Below are positions 26,718-36,084 of a stretch of 64,000 nt of DNA, in pieces. The notes under the pieces are model-generated. The model searched no databases and was not told the DNA's origin. It worked only from the letters and a program-made list of their open reading frames with translations. The translations under genes and the position numbers were made by a program. Origin of the DNA: Mangrovimonas xylaniphaga (GTDB lineage Bacteria > Bacteroidota > Bacteroidia > Flavobacteriales > Flavobacteriaceae); NCBI RefSeq assembly GCF_001280435.1, contig NZ_LBIP01000013.1:1612001-1676000 (forward strand), read 5' to 3'. The stretch's first letter is position 1, and the number at the start of each line of letters is the position of its first letter.

Positions 26718-27635
26718 ATGAATTGGATTAAATGTTTAGTATTCGGATCTATGCTTTTGGCCGTACAATTTAAAATGCTTTCACAAGAGGAAATTAACTT
26801 ATATCCAAATGGTGTACCTAATGCTATTGAAGATAAGGAGTACCAAGAGGAAGCCGAGGTGAAGGATGGCAAGGTGATCAAAGTATATAAGGTTTCAAAA
26901 CCAACTTTAACAGTGTTTAGACCTGAAAAGAGTAATGGTACAGCGGTGATTATTTGTCCGGGCGGTGGTTACGGATATTTGTCATTTGATAAAGAGGGAA
27001 TTCAACCTGCGAAATGGCTGAATGAGCATGGGGTCACAGCATTGGTTTTAAAATATAGACTTCCGCATGATGGTATTATGGAAGATAAATCTTTTGGGCC
27101 ATTACAGGATGTACAGCAAGCTATTCGATATGTGAGAACCCATGCCAATGAATTACATATTGATGAAAATAAAATTGGGATTATGGGCTTTTCTGCAGGA
27201 GGTCATTTGGCAGCATCGGCTTCTACGCTTTACAATGAAGTTGTTTATGAGGAAGGGACGGTGCCATTAAAACCCGATTTTTCAATATTAGTTTATCCGG
27301 TAATTTCAATGGAGGAAGGTGTGACACATAAAGGTTCGAAAACCAATCTTCTTGGTGAAAATCCATCTAAGGAAGAAGTTGAAAAGTTTTCTACAGATGA
27401 ACAAATTAATGCGCAAACACCACCAGCTTTTTTGGTACATGCTACAGATGATGGGGCGGTACCTGTTGAAAATAGTTTGAGATACTACAGCAGTCTTGTT
27501 GAAAATAATATCTCAGCAGAACTTCATGTCTATAATCAAGGTGGGCATGGATTTGGTTTGAAAGGAAGAGGAAGTAGTGCAGGTTGGACCAAAGCGTTGG
27601 AAAATTGGTTAAAGGATTTTGGATTATGTGATTAG
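26718..27635 (+). CDS. Secreted alpha/beta hydrolase, acetyl-esterase-like
   Basis: A signal peptide (MNWIKCLVFGSMLLAVQFKM) precedes an alpha/beta-hydrolase domain. Oxyanion motif ICPGGGYGYLSFDKEG (about residues 77-92), nucleophile GFSAGGHLAAS (about 155-165), a late Asp in HATDDGAVP and His in NQGGHGFGL form the triad. It resembles acetylxylan esterase-like BD-FAE proteins and is distinct from the esterase opening this operon. It probably removes acetyl groups from pectic or hemicellulosic oligosaccharides. It is the last gene of the operon, followed by a 500-bp gap. Confidence 0.82.
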   Translation: MNWIKCLVFGSMLLAVQFKMLSQEEINLYPNGVPNAIEDKEYQEEAEVKDGKVIKVYKVSKPTLTVFRPEKSNGTAVIICPGGGYGYLSFDKEGIQPAKWLNEHGVTALVLKYRLPHDGIMEDKSFGPLQDVQQAIRYVRTHANELHIDENKIGIMGFSAGGHLAASASTLYNEVVYEEGTVPLKPDFSILVYPVISMEEGVTHKGSKTNLLGENPSKEEVEKFSTDEQINAQTPPAFLVHATDDGAVPVENSLRYYSSLVENNISAELHVYNQGGHGFGLKGRGSSAGWTKALENWLKDFGLCD

Positions 27636-28157
27636 TATTGCTTTTTGTGAAAAGCACAATAAATCGCACTTTTTTTTGCTAATAAACTTGTTATTTTGCG
27701 GTTAAAGGATGACGGTAAGAAAAATTGTACGGGAATATATGTTTCTATTCAGTTTTTTAAATCAATTTATTCGTAGTTTAAAAGCGAGTTTCAATTTGGG
27801 TGGTACTACTGAAAATAAGAAAACATTAAATATTTTAAGGAATTATTGAGGTTAACCTAACGTTTGATTAACCTATTTGTTTTATCATTGAATCGGTTAT
27901 TACTTATCTTTTGGGGTCAAATTTTAAAATGCACTTAATCGGATTTTATTGCTTTTTATGGAATATTTTTTTTGCTTTTATTTTGTAAGGTCACTTTTTT
28001 TTATAATTTTACGAACCAAATTACCTCAAAGCATATTAGAATTTAACCTTGTGAGGCGTTTCGTTTTAACATTTGTTTTCAGAATTGATTAATAGTAAGG
28101 ATAAAAAACGATTGTTAAACTTGGAGTTTAAAAGCTTGCTTTTGCATTAAAGTGATA
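27636..28157. other. AT-rich spacer closing the pectin locus
   Basis: About 520 bp with no strong gene. Just after the esterase stop GCTTTT / AAAAGC (27640-27655) could form a weak hairpin, with a T-run 16 nt further on. A 46-codon frame from 27709 is discussed under rejected items. No operator of the GTAATCGATTAC type is present here. Confidence 0.45.
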
Positions 28158-28355
28158 ATGAAAGTACAAAACAAAAAAATATTAGCCTCGGTTTTATTTG
28201 TATTAGTCAGTTTTATGTGTGCTGCTCAAGAATTGCCCCCACCTGAACCTAAAGGAACAATACCTCCAGGTTTGCCTATTGATGGATTGGTCCCATTGCT
28301 ATTGGCCTTAGCTGGATTCTATGGTGTGAGAATGAAAATCAAACAGAAAAAATAG
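28158..28355 (+). CDS. Small secreted protein with PID-CTERM-like sorting tail
   Basis: A 65-residue product. The ATG at 28158 gives a signal peptide (MKVQNKKILASVLFVLV..CAAQ), then a short proline-rich linker (ELPPPEPKGTIPPG), LPIDGLVPLLLALAGFYGV as a C-terminal hydrophobic helix and a basic end (RMKIKQKK). The tripartite tail with Pro-Ile-Asp before a transmembrane segment matches the PID-CTERM sorting signal described in Bacteroidota, comparable in layout to PEP-CTERM. There is almost no mature domain between signal and tail. It sits alone between the pectin locus and ribE; function unknown. Confidence 0.7.
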   Translation: MKVQNKKILASVLFVLVSFMCAAQELPPPEPKGTIPPGLPIDGLVPLLLALAGFYGVRMKIKQKK

Positions 28356-28362
28356 AAACGCT

Positions 28363-28953
28363 CTATTGATACAATCTGTGTAGTTGACTAATATATTTTC
28401 CCACAACATCAAATTCTAGATTTACGACACTTCCTTTATCAAACTGATTGAAGTTGGTATGTTCAAATGTGTAAGGAATTATAGCAACGCTGAATTCTCC
28501 TTTCTTAGAGTTTACTACGGTCAAACTTACTCCATTTACAGTAATTGAACCTTTTTCAATAGTTATATTATGTAAAGATGGGTCGTAACTAAAGGTGAAT
28601 ACCCAGCTGCCATTTTCATTGGTTACAGAACTGCAAGTGGCAATTTGGTCTACGTGGCCTTGAACAATATGACCATCCAGGCGGTCTCCCAATTTCATGG
28701 CTCTTTCCAAATTGACTTGGTCACCTACTTTTAATGAGCCTAAATTGGTTTTGTTCAGTGTTTCTTTAATAGCTGTAACCGTATATTCTTCATTTGAAAT
28801 ATTTACTACTGTCAAACAAACACCGTTGTGGGCAACACTTTGGTCTATTTTGAGTTCGGGGGTAATCTTGCTTTTTAAGGTTATATGAAGGTTGTCCTGT
28901 TCTGTATTCAGTTTTGTAATTTCGCCTAAGTCTTCAATAATTCCAGTAAACAT
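28363..28953 (-). CDS. ribE: Riboflavin synthase, alpha subunit
   Basis: The start at 28953 (MFTGIIEDLGEI) is the universal N-terminus of this family; the frame upstream to 29229 is non-coding extension. The 196-residue protein has the two similar lumazine-binding halves: NGVCLTVV with RAMKLGDRLDGHIVQGHVD in the first, NGVSLTVV with a shorter ending in the second. It converts two 6,7-dimethyl-8-ribityllumazine molecules to riboflavin. It is divergent from pdxA with about 140 bp between the starts. Confidence 0.95.
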   Translation of the reverse strand: MFTGIIEDLGEITKLNTEQDNLHITLKSKITPELKIDQSVAHNGVCLTVVNISNEEYTVTAIKETLNKTNLGSLKVGDQVNLERAMKLGDRLDGHIVQGHVDQIATCSSVTNENGSWVFTFSYDPSLHNITIEKGSITVNGVSLTVVNSKKGEFSVAIIPYTFEHTNFNQFDKGSVVNLEFDVVGKYISQLHRLYQ

Positions 28954-29095
28954 AATGTCGAATAAATGGTTAAATTTGCAGGTATAAAAGTACGTACAAT
29001 TACGGTATTTACTTAAATGAACTGTCATTTTTTGGAATTTGGCTATCGTTTGGAAGTCATGTTTACAAGGCAGTATGAAAATTGAATCATATTTA

Positions 29096-30142
29096 ATGAA
29101 AAAAGAACATACAATAAGAGTTGGGATTTCAGTAGGGGATTTAAATGGCATAGGACCAGAAATTATTTTAAAGACGTTTGAAGATCCACGAATGTTGGAG
29201 TTTTGTACGCCTGTAATTTTTGCCTCCATAAAAGTGATGTCATTTTATAAGAAACATACAGGAAGTAGCGTTAATTTACATGGAATCCATGATCTTGGCC
29301 AAATAGTGGAAGGGAAAATTAATGTATTGAATGTTTGGAAAGAAAATGTCACTGTTGAATTTGGTAAGGAAGATCTAAAAATAGGGACTTATGCAGTGAG
29401 ATCTTTGGAGGTTGCCACCCAAGCACTTAAAAAAGGAACCGTAGATGTTTTGGTGACTGCGCCAATCAATAAGCATAATATTCAGTCCGACACTTTTAAA
29501 TTTCCTGGCCATACCGACTATTTGGCGAAGGAATTGGGCGGTAAGAGTTTGATGTTTATGGTAACCGAAGATCTTAAGGTAGGATTGCTTACCGATCATG
29601 TTCCGGTTAAGGATGTTCCAAAAAAAATTACATCACAATTAATTCAAGAGAAAATAAATACGGTGTATACCTCTTTGGTGAAGGATTTTAATATTAATAG
29701 ACCTCGTATAGCGGTGTTGGGCATTAATCCACACGCTGGTGATAATGGGGTAATTGGTGAAGAGGACGATAAAGTATTGGGACCAACCTTGAAGAAAATT
29801 AGGGATTCCGGAAAGTTGGTTTATGGGCCATATTCGGCAGATAGTTTCTTTGGTTCCAATAATTACAAAAATTTTGATGCGGTGGTGGCGTCTTATCATG
29901 ATCAAGGTTTAATCCCTTTCAAGACTATTTCTTTTGGACAGGGGGTGAATTTTACCGCGGGATTGGATAAAATTAGGACTTCGCCAGACCATGGAACGGC
30001 TTATGAGATTGCCGGAGCCAATAAAGCGGATGAAAGTTCGTTTAAAGAAGCGGTATTCACCGCGTTACAGATTTATAAAAATAGAAGTGAGTACGAAATA
30101 CTCTCAAAAAACCCGTTAAAAAAGGCGCCAAAAAAGATATGA
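29096..30142 (+). CDS. pdxA: 4-hydroxythreonine-4-phosphate dehydrogenase
   Basis: MKKEHTIRVGISVGDLNGIGPEI starts at 29096 and is the typical PdxA N-terminus; ATG 29075 in frame would add seven residues. The 348-residue protein shows TAPINKHNIQ, FPGHTDYLA, GINPHAGDNGVIGEED and ASYHDQGLIPFK, the metal- and substrate-binding segments of the family. It oxidises 4-phosphohydroxy-L-threonine in pyridoxal phosphate synthesis. Divergent from ribE and followed by yceD 60 bp downstream with its own promoter box. Confidence 0.95.
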   Translation: MKKEHTIRVGISVGDLNGIGPEIILKTFEDPRMLEFCTPVIFASIKVMSFYKKHTGSSVNLHGIHDLGQIVEGKINVLNVWKENVTVEFGKEDLKIGTYAVRSLEVATQALKKGTVDVLVTAPINKHNIQSDTFKFPGHTDYLAKELGGKSLMFMVTEDLKVGLLTDHVPVKDVPKKITSQLIQEKINTVYTSLVKDFNINRPRIAVLGINPHAGDNGVIGEEDDKVLGPTLKKIRDSGKLVYGPYSADSFFGSNNYKNFDAVVASYHDQGLIPFKTISFGQGVNFTAGLDKIRTSPDHGTAYEIAGANKADESSFKEAVFTALQIYKNRSEYEILSKNPLKKAPKKI

Positions 30143-30184
30143 ACATTTTTTGTTTATAACAAGTAGTAATAAATAAAAAATTTA

Positions 30185-30192
30185 TATATTTG
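30185..30192 (+). promoter_or_regulatory. -7 box upstream of yceD-rpmF
   Basis: TATATTTG is an exact TAnnTTTG match 10 bp before the yceD ATG at 30203. A convincing TTG at 19 bp upstream is not seen, so strength is uncertain. A start this close would favour the second ATG at 30215. Confidence 0.45.
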
Positions 30193-30202
30193 CAGGCTCA
30201 AA

Positions 30203-30754
30203 ATGACAGTGACTATGAAGCCCTTAAAAGAATATACCATACAATTTGTAGGTTTAAAGGTTGGAAAGCATCATTTTGATTATCAAATTGATAATAAGTT
30301 CTTTGAACATTTTGAGTACGAAGAGTTCAACGACGTGAAAATTGACACCCATTTGGATTTGGAGAAAAAGTCCACTTTAATGGAGTTGCATTTTACAGTT
30401 GAAGGTACCGTAAATGTCAATTGCGATGTAACCAATGAACCATTTGACCAAGACATTAAAGGTCATTTTGATTTAGTTGTGAAGTTTGGAGAGGAGTATA
30501 ATGATGAATATGAAGATATATTGATCTTGCCTCATGGGGAATACGAACTAAACGTGGCACAGTACATCTATGAATTGATCATATTATCCGTGCCGGCAAA
30601 GCGTGTACATCCAGGTGTGTTGGATGGTACTTTGCAGTCAGACGTACTTAAAAAGTTGGAAGAGTTGAGCCCAAAAGGCGAAAAGGAGCATAAGACATCA
30701 GAGGAGATTGACCCTCGTTGGAATACATTAAAAAAACTATTAACGGATAAATAA
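30203..30754 (+). CDS. YceD/DUF177 family protein
   Basis: A 183-residue acidic protein, upstream of rpmF by 8 bp, as YceD is in most bacteria. [28 protein letters not shown]-like C-terminal half is the DUF177 signature region, though the Cys residues of some family members are reduced to one (NCDVT). YceD proteins are linked to accumulation of large-subunit rRNA. ATG 30215 is an alternative start that fits the promoter box better. Confidence 0.88.
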   Translation: MTVTMKPLKEYTIQFVGLKVGKHHFDYQIDNKFFEHFEYEEFNDVKIDTHLDLEKKSTLMELHFTVEGTVNVNCDVTNEPFDQDIKGHFDLVVKFGEEYNDEYEDILILPHGEYELNVAQYIYELIILSVPAKRVHPGVLDGTLQSDVLKKLEELSPKGEKEHKTSEEIDPRWNTLKKLLTDK

Positions 30755-30762
30755 CATATAAA

Positions 30763-30966
30763 ATGGCACATCCTAAAAGAAAGATTTCTAAAACAAGAAG
30801 AGATAAGAGAAGAACACACTACAAGGCATCTGTTCCTCAGATAGCAACGTGTCCTACTACAGGAGAAGCGCACTTATACCACAGAGCTCATTGGCACGAA
30901 GGAAAGTTGTACTATAGAGGTCAAGTGCTAATTGACAACTCTGAAAAAGAAGATAATTTAGCATAA
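30763..30966 (+). CDS. rpmF: Ribosomal protein bL32
   Basis: A 67-residue basic protein with the L32 N-terminus [17 protein letters not shown]. The middle has [16 protein letters not shown] with a single cysteine instead of the two CxxC pairs of zinc-binding L32, so it looks like the zinc-free form. It follows yceD by 8 bp and is closed by a strong terminator. Confidence 0.97.
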   Translation: MAHPKRKISKTRRDKRRTHYKASVPQIATCPTTGEAHLYHRAHWHEGKLYYRGQVLIDNSEKEDNLA

Positions 30967-30986
30967 GTATTATGCATGCATATAAT

Positions 30987-31014
30987 AAAACGCTCAGCAA
31001 TGAGCGTTTTTTTT
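30987..31014 (+). terminator. Terminator after rpmF
   Basis: Stem AAAACGCTCA / TGAGCGTTTT with a 4-nt loop and trailing T-run, 20 bp after the rpmF stop. The same CGCTCA/TGAGCG stem is used after asd at 37457. Confidence 0.85.
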
Positions 31015-31100
31015 ATGATTAATTTTCTAAAGTCTCAAAAACAAGTTAATTTGCGTCATATTTGACTAAAAAAGTAGTAATTTCGTCAAAATTTACTTGT

Positions 31101-31121
31101 TTTTGGCCTTTTTTGCCAAAA
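31101..31121. promoter_or_regulatory. Inverted repeat in front of fabH
   Basis: TTTTGGC and GCCAAAA are perfect complements separated by 7 nt, 24 bp before the fabH start. It could be an operator for fatty-acid control or a leader hairpin; there is no independent evidence for a regulator. Confidence 0.35.
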
Positions 31122-31145
31122 TTTCGGACAACTAATAAATAAGGA

Positions 31146-32141
31146 ATGAGTAAAATCACAGCGGCAATTACAGCTGTAGGAGCCTATCTGCCAGACTTTG
31201 TGCTATCAAATAAAGTTCTAGAAACTATGGTTGATACCAATGACGAATGGATAACCTCTAGAACAGGTATTAAAGAAAGGCGAATACTTAAAAAAGAAGG
31301 GGCAGGAACATCTTACCTTGCCATCAAAGCAGCAGAAAACTTATTGGAACGTAAACAGATAGATCCCAAGGAAATTGATTTGGTGATTGTGGCTACGGCT
31401 ACCCCAGATTTATTGGTGGCATCTACTGCGGTTTATGTAGCTTCAGAAATTGGAGCTACCAATGCATTTGCTTACGATTTACAAGCAGCATGCTCTAGCT
31501 TCCTTTACGGAATGTCTACGGCATCGGCATATATAGAATCTGGACGTTACAAAAAAGTTCTGTTGATTGGAGCCGACAAAATGTCTTCGATCATTGATTA
31601 TACAGACCGGACTACCTGTATTATTTTTGGTGACGGTGCCGGTGCAGCATTATTTGAACCAAATACAGAAGGTTTAGGGTTTCAAGATGAATATTTGCGA
31701 AGCGACGGTGCGGGAAGAGAGTTTCTTAAAATTGAAGCAGGAGGATCCATTTTGCCTCCAAGTGTTGAGACTGTAGAGAATGGTCAACATTTTGTTCATC
31801 AAGATGGACGTACGGTGTTTAAATTTGCCGTATCCAATATGGCCGATGTAGCTGAAAAAATCATGCAACGTAATAACCTTAGTCATGAGGACGTGGCTTG
31901 GTTGGTGCCACACCAAGCTAACTTGCGTATTATTGATGCTACTGCGAACAGAATGAACCTTCCAGATGAAAAGGTTCTTAAAAATATCCATCGTTATGGA
32001 AATACAACTTCGGCTACTTTACCGTTGTTGTTAAGCGACTTCGAATCACAATTCAAAAAAGGAGATAACTTAATATTTGCTGCCTTCGGGGGCGGATTTA
32101 CTTGGGGATCGGTCTATTTAAAATGGGCCTATAATTCCTAA
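31146..32141 (+). CDS. fabH: Beta-ketoacyl-ACP synthase III
   Basis: A 331-residue FabH with the full catalytic triad: Cys116 in QAACSSF, His256 in VPHQAN and Asn286 in GNTTSAT, plus the C-terminal AAFGGGFTWGSVYLKW. It condenses acetyl-CoA (or branched acyl-CoA) with malonyl-ACP to start fatty acid synthesis. Located upstream of accB and accC, a common order, 35 bp before accB. Confidence 0.95.
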   Translation: MSKITAAITAVGAYLPDFVLSNKVLETMVDTNDEWITSRTGIKERRILKKEGAGTSYLAIKAAENLLERKQIDPKEIDLVIVATATPDLLVASTAVYVASEIGATNAFAYDLQAACSSFLYGMSTASAYIESGRYKKVLLIGADKMSSIIDYTDRTTCIIFGDGAGAALFEPNTEGLGFQDEYLRSDGAGREFLKIEAGGSILPPSVETVENGQHFVHQDGRTVFKFAVSNMADVAEKIMQRNNLSHEDVAWLVPHQANLRIIDATANRMNLPDEKVLKNIHRYGNTTSATLPLLLSDFESQFKKGDNLIFAAFGGGFTWGSVYLKWAYNS

Positions 32142-32176
32142 TTCTTAAACTAAACTAATAATATAATTAAACTATT

Positions 32177-32662
32177 ATGGATATAAAGGAAATTCAAAAC
32201 TTAATCAAGTTTGTGGCCAAGTCGGGTGCAAGTGAGGTTAAATTGGAAATGGACGATATCAAGATCACCATTAAGACAGGAAGTGAAGATAAAGGTGAAT
32301 CTACTACCATCCTACAACAAATACCAGTTAGCAATCCAATCGCGCAAGCTGCTCCTGTAGCCGAGGTACAGGCAACAGTGCCTGCTGTACCAGTAGCGCC
32401 TCCAGCGGACGAGAATTCAAAATATGTAACTATAAAGTCTCCTATTATTGGTACTTTTTACCGTAAACCTGCACCAGACAAACCTGTATTCGTAGAGGTT
32501 GGTAGCAGCATTAAAGAAGGAGATGTGCTTTGTGTCATCGAAGCTATGAAACTTTTCAACGAAATCGAATCTGAGATTTCAGGTAAAATCGTAAAAATAT
32601 TGGTGGATGATGCTTCTCCAGTAGAGTTTGATCAACCATTATTTTTAGTGGACCCATCTTAA
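32177..32662 (+). CDS. accB: Biotin carboxyl carrier protein of acetyl-CoA carboxylase
   Basis: 161 residues: an N-terminal region, a Pro/Ala-rich linker (about 62-82) and a biotinyl domain with CVIEAMKLFNEIESE, where Lys125 is the biotin attachment site. It carries carboxybiotin between AccC and the carboxyltransferase. The gene sits between fabH and accC. Confidence 0.97.
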   Translation: MDIKEIQNLIKFVAKSGASEVKLEMDDIKITIKTGSEDKGESTTILQQIPVSNPIAQAAPVAEVQATVPAVPVAPPADENSKYVTIKSPIIGTFYRKPAPDKPVFVEVGSSIKEGDVLCVIEAMKLFNEIESEISGKIVKILVDDASPVEFDQPLFLVDPS

Positions 32663-32689
32663 TGTAAAATCCCAATTTTCAATTCCAAA

Positions 32690-32719
32690 CCTGAAGAGGT
32701 TCTTCGGGATTTGTTTTTT
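32690..32719 (+). terminator. Weak hairpin between accB and accC
   Basis: CCTGAAGA / TCTTCGGG (one G-T pair) with a 3-nt loop is followed by a broken T-run. It could lower read-through into accC; it is not strong. Confidence 0.35.
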
Positions 32720-32743
32720 GAATATTGAAAATTTGAAGAATTT

Positions 32744-34099
32744 ATGTTTAAAAAAGTATTAGTTGCCAATCGAGGAGAAATTGCACTTCGTGTAATTAGA
32801 ACCTGTAAGGAAATGGGCATTAAAACGGTAGCTGTATATTCTACAGCAGATGCCGATAGTTTGCACGTTAAATTTGCCGATGAAGCGGTTTGTATTGGTC
32901 CAGCCCCAAGTTCAGAATCTTATTTAAAAATGGCAAATATCATTGCAGCTGCAGAAATTACCAATGCAGATGCAATTCACCCAGGTTATGGATTCTTGTC
33001 TGAAAATGCCAAGTTTTCAAAAATCTGTGAAGAACACGATATCAAGTTTATTGGTGCCTCTCCTGAGATGATCTCAAAAATGGGGGACAAGGCTACTGCA
33101 AAGGCAACCATGAAGGAAGCCGGTGTACCATGTGTTCCTGGAAGTGACGGAATCATTGCTAGTTACGAGGAATGCGAAAAGTTAGCCAAGGAAGTTGGAT
33201 ATCCTGTGATGCTGAAGGCTACTGCCGGAGGTGGAGGAAAAGGAATGCGTGCTGTTTGGAAGGCTGAAGACCTTAAAAATGCATGGGATTCCGCCAGACA
33301 GGAATCTAAAGCTGCCTTTGGAAACGATGATATGTATATGGAAAAACTTATCGAAGAGCCAAGACATATCGAGATCCAAATTGTTGGAGATTCCAGAGGA
33401 AAAGCATGTCACTTGTCTGAGCGTGACTGTTCTATTCAACGTCGTCACCAAAAATTGACTGAAGAAGTTCCTTCGCCATTTATGACAGAGGAATTGAGAA
33501 ATAAAATGGGTGAAGCTGCAGTAAAAGCTGCTGAATATATTAAATACGAAGGAGCGGGAACCATCGAATTTTTGGTGGACAAGCACCGTAACTTCTACTT
33601 CATGGAAATGAACACGCGTATTCAAGTAGAACACCCAATTACCGAGCAGGTAATTGACTTTGACTTGATTCGTGAGCAAATTTTGGTTGCTGCAGGAGTG
33701 CCAATTTCAGGTAAAAACTACGAGCCAAATTTACATTCCATCGAGTGTAGAATCAATGCGGAAGATCCGTTCAACGATTTCAGACCGTCACCAGGGAAAA
33801 TCACTACATTGCATGCACCTGGAGGACATGGAGTGCGTTTGGATACTCACGTTTATGCAGGGTACACCATTCCGCCAAACTATGACTCTATGATCGCAAA
33901 GTTGATTACTACTGCTCAAACTAGAGAAGAAGCTATCAACAAAATGAAGCGTGCTTTGGATGAGTTCGTTATCGAAGGAATTAAAACAACCATTCCTTTC
34001 CACAGACAGTTGATGGACCATCCAGATTATCTTGCAGGAAACTATACCACCAAATTTATGGAAGGTTTCAAAATGCAAGCCATAACTGAAGAAGCATAA
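32744..34099 (+). CDS. accC: Biotin carboxylase subunit of acetyl-CoA carboxylase
   Basis: 451 residues, the usual length. It has the N-terminal [19 protein letters not shown], the ATP-grasp glycine loop [14 protein letters not shown] and the catalytic [14 protein letters not shown] segment. It carboxylates the biotin on AccB using ATP and bicarbonate. The accB-accC spacing is 81 bp, and a clear terminator follows. Confidence 0.97.
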   Translation: MFKKVLVANRGEIALRVIRTCKEMGIKTVAVYSTADADSLHVKFADEAVCIGPAPSSESYLKMANIIAAAEITNADAIHPGYGFLSENAKFSKICEEHDIKFIGASPEMISKMGDKATAKATMKEAGVPCVPGSDGIIASYEECEKLAKEVGYPVMLKATAGGGGKGMRAVWKAEDLKNAWDSARQESKAAFGNDDMYMEKLIEEPRHIEIQIVGDSRGKACHLSERDCSIQRRHQKLTEEVPSPFMTEELRNKMGEAAVKAAEYIKYEGAGTIEFLVDKHRNFYFMEMNTRIQVEHPITEQVIDFDLIREQILVAAGVPISGKNYEPNLHSIECRINAEDPFNDFRPSPGKITTLHAPGGHGVRLDTHVYAGYTIPPNYDSMIAKLITTAQTREEAINKMKRALDEFVIEGIKTTIPFHRQLMDHPDYLAGNYTTKFMEGFKMQAITEEA

Positions 34100-34120
34100 T
34101 AAATTACCAAAATAACAAAG

Positions 34121-34150
34121 ACTCCGAATTGTAAAGTTCGGAGTTTTTTT
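34121..34150 (+). terminator. Terminator after accC
   Basis: Stem ACTCCGAA / TTCGGAGT with an 8-nt loop and seven T, 21 bp after the accC stop. Confidence 0.85.
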
Positions 34151-34268
34151 ATGGTGTTCTTTTGCCCAAAAGTGTTTGGCCAAAAGGCAGGCTGTCCGTT
34201 ATATCTTTTTGTGAAAAACAAAAAGGATGTCACTTCCATCCTTAACACGAAAACAGTAACTTCGTAAT

Positions 34269-35384
34269 ATGAATTGGTCTTTTTGGGAAATACAATCTTG
34301 GTTCTCCAACGTCGATTTCACTATTGTTGGCAGTGGTATTGTTGGGTTGAACTGCGCCTTGCATTTAAAGCAAAATTATCCCAAAGCAAAGGTGCTTGTT
34401 TTGGAAAAGGGCATCTTGCCTCAAGGTGCCAGTACCAAAAACGCCGGTTTTGCCTGTTTTGGGAGTCTTAGTGAGATTTTGGAGGATTTGCAGTCCCATG
34501 ATGAGGAAACCGTGTTTCAATTGGTTCAGAAGCGTGTGGAGGGCTTAAAACTATTACGTCAAAATTTAAGTGATACTGTTATTGATTTTAAACAACACGG
34601 AGGTTACGAACTGTTTACTCAAGAACAGAGTGCTTTATTTGATGCTTGTTTGGAGCAAATGGAATCCGTTAACAAGTTGCTTCATCCTTTGTTTAAGGAA
34701 GATGTATTTGTACTTAAGGAAAATACATTTGGTTTTCAAAATGTGCAAAACAAATTTCTATATACCCCTTTTGAAGGTCAGATTGATACTGGAAAAATGA
34801 TGGAGGCTTTACTTTGTAAAGTTCAGTCATTGGGGGTGAAAATCTTAAATAAGGTTATTGTTGAAGGCTATTCGGAAACGAGTACAGGTGTAGTTATAAA
34901 AACGAAGGATTTTGAAGTGTCAACTTCCAAATTATTTGTGGCCACCAACGGATTTGCGTCCCAACTTTTAAACGAAACCGTTTTGCCGGCAAGGGCTCAA
35001 GTGCTGGTAACCAAACCTATCAAAAACTTACCGTTTCAAGGCACCTTTCATTTGGATAAAGGGTATTATTATTTCAGAAATGTTGGGGATAGAATACTCT
35101 TTGGGGGAGGTCGAAACTTAGATTTTAAAACAGAGGAAACCGTGCAGTTTGGGCTTACGGAATTGGTGCAAAATCAATTGGAAGATTTGCTTAAAAATAC
35201 AATTTTGCCTAATATCCCTTTTGAAATTGAAAACAGATGGAGTGGTATTATGGGGGTTGGCTCACAAAAGAAACCAATAGTAAAACAACTCTCCAATCAT
35301 GTGTTTTGTGGTGTTAGATTGGGAGGCATGGGCGTTGCCATTGGCAGCTTGATAGGAAGTGAATTGGCAGAATTGTTAGATTGA
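34269..35384 (+). CDS. FAD-dependent oxidoreductase (DAO/DadA-like)
   Basis: 371 residues with a dinucleotide-binding fold at the N-terminus, DFTIVGSGIVGLNCALHL (about residues 16-33), and the conserved C-terminal glycine-rich FAD segment GVRLGGMGVAIGSLIG. The NAGFACFGS stretch after residue 55 is typical of DAO-family enzymes such as those that oxidise amino acids or glycine betaine derivatives. The substrate cannot be named. It is followed by mtgA 4 bp downstream. Confidence 0.82.
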   Translation: MNWSFWEIQSWFSNVDFTIVGSGIVGLNCALHLKQNYPKAKVLVLEKGILPQGASTKNAGFACFGSLSEILEDLQSHDEETVFQLVQKRVEGLKLLRQNLSDTVIDFKQHGGYELFTQEQSALFDACLEQMESVNKLLHPLFKEDVFVLKENTFGFQNVQNKFLYTPFEGQIDTGKMMEALLCKVQSLGVKILNKVIVEGYSETSTGVVIKTKDFEVSTSKLFVATNGFASQLLNETVLPARAQVLVTKPIKNLPFQGTFHLDKGYYYFRNVGDRILFGGGRNLDFKTEETVQFGLTELVQNQLEDLLKNTILPNIPFEIENRWSGIMGVGSQKKPIVKQLSNHVFCGVRLGGMGVAIGSLIGSELAELLD

Positions 35385-35388
35385 TATC

Positions 35389-36084
35389 ATGAAAAAGCTT
35401 ATACGATTTTTCATAAAACTTATTTTTCTGTGGATTATCCTTTCTGCAGGCTTGGTGATTATCTATCGTTGGGTGCCGGTACCCATCACACCGCTGATGG
35501 TAATTCGGTATTATGAGCAGCCAAAGGAGAATGAGCGTAAAATGTGGAAACACGATTGGGAACCTCTTGAAGCAATTTCTAAAAATCTACAGTTGGCGGT
35601 TATCTGTAGTGAAGACCAGACCTTTGTAAAGCACCATGGGTTTGATGTAAAAGCCATTGAAAAGGCCTATGAAAATAACAAAAAAGGCAGGCGGATAAAA
35701 GGAGGAAGCACCATTAGCCAACAAACGGCAAAAAATGTGTTTTTATGGCCAGGACGTAGTTGGTTGCGTAAAGGATTGGAAGCGTATTTCACATTTCTAA
35801 TTGAATTGGTTTGGCCAAAGGAACGTATCATTGAGGTGTACCTTAACAGTATTGAAATGGGAAATGGGGTTTATGGAGCAGAAGCCGCTTCTCGCTATTG
35901 GTTTAAAAAGCCTGCAAGTAAATTAACCCAATATGAGGCAGCCGCTATTGCGGCAATTTTACCCAATCCAAGACATTACAAAGCTCAACCTGCCACAACA
36001 TACATTCAGGGGAGAAAGCAGTGGATTGTCAAACAAATGGGCTTTTACGGACCTTTAGATTACTCTGTTCCCAATGAAGAATAA
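35389..36084 (+). CDS. mtgA: Monofunctional biosynthetic peptidoglycan transglycosylase
   Basis: A single N-terminal membrane helix (about residues 8-28) precedes a GT51 domain with EDQTFVKHHGFD holding the catalytic Glu, GGSTISQQTAKNVFLW and ERIIEVYLNSIEMGNGVYGAE. No transpeptidase domain follows, so at 231 residues it is MtgA. It polymerises lipid II into glycan strands. Its end overlaps the next start by 11 bp. Confidence 0.94.
   Translation: MKKLIRFFIKLIFLWIILSAGLVIIYRWVPVPITPLMVIRYYEQPKENERKMWKHDWEPLEAISKNLQLAVICSEDQTFVKHHGFDVKAIEKAYENNKKGRRIKGGSTISQQTAKNVFLWPGRSWLRKGLEAYFTFLIELVWPKERIIEVYLNSIEMGNGVYGAEAASRYWFKKPASKLTQYEAAAIAAILPNPRHYKAQPATTYIQGRKQWIVKQMGFYGPLDYSVPNEE

Noticed and set aside
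27709-27849. 46-codon ORF starting MTVRKIVREYMFLF in the gap after the pectin locus
   Set aside because: No promoter, signal or recognisable domain, and AT-rich composition typical of spacer. It could be real but there is no support.
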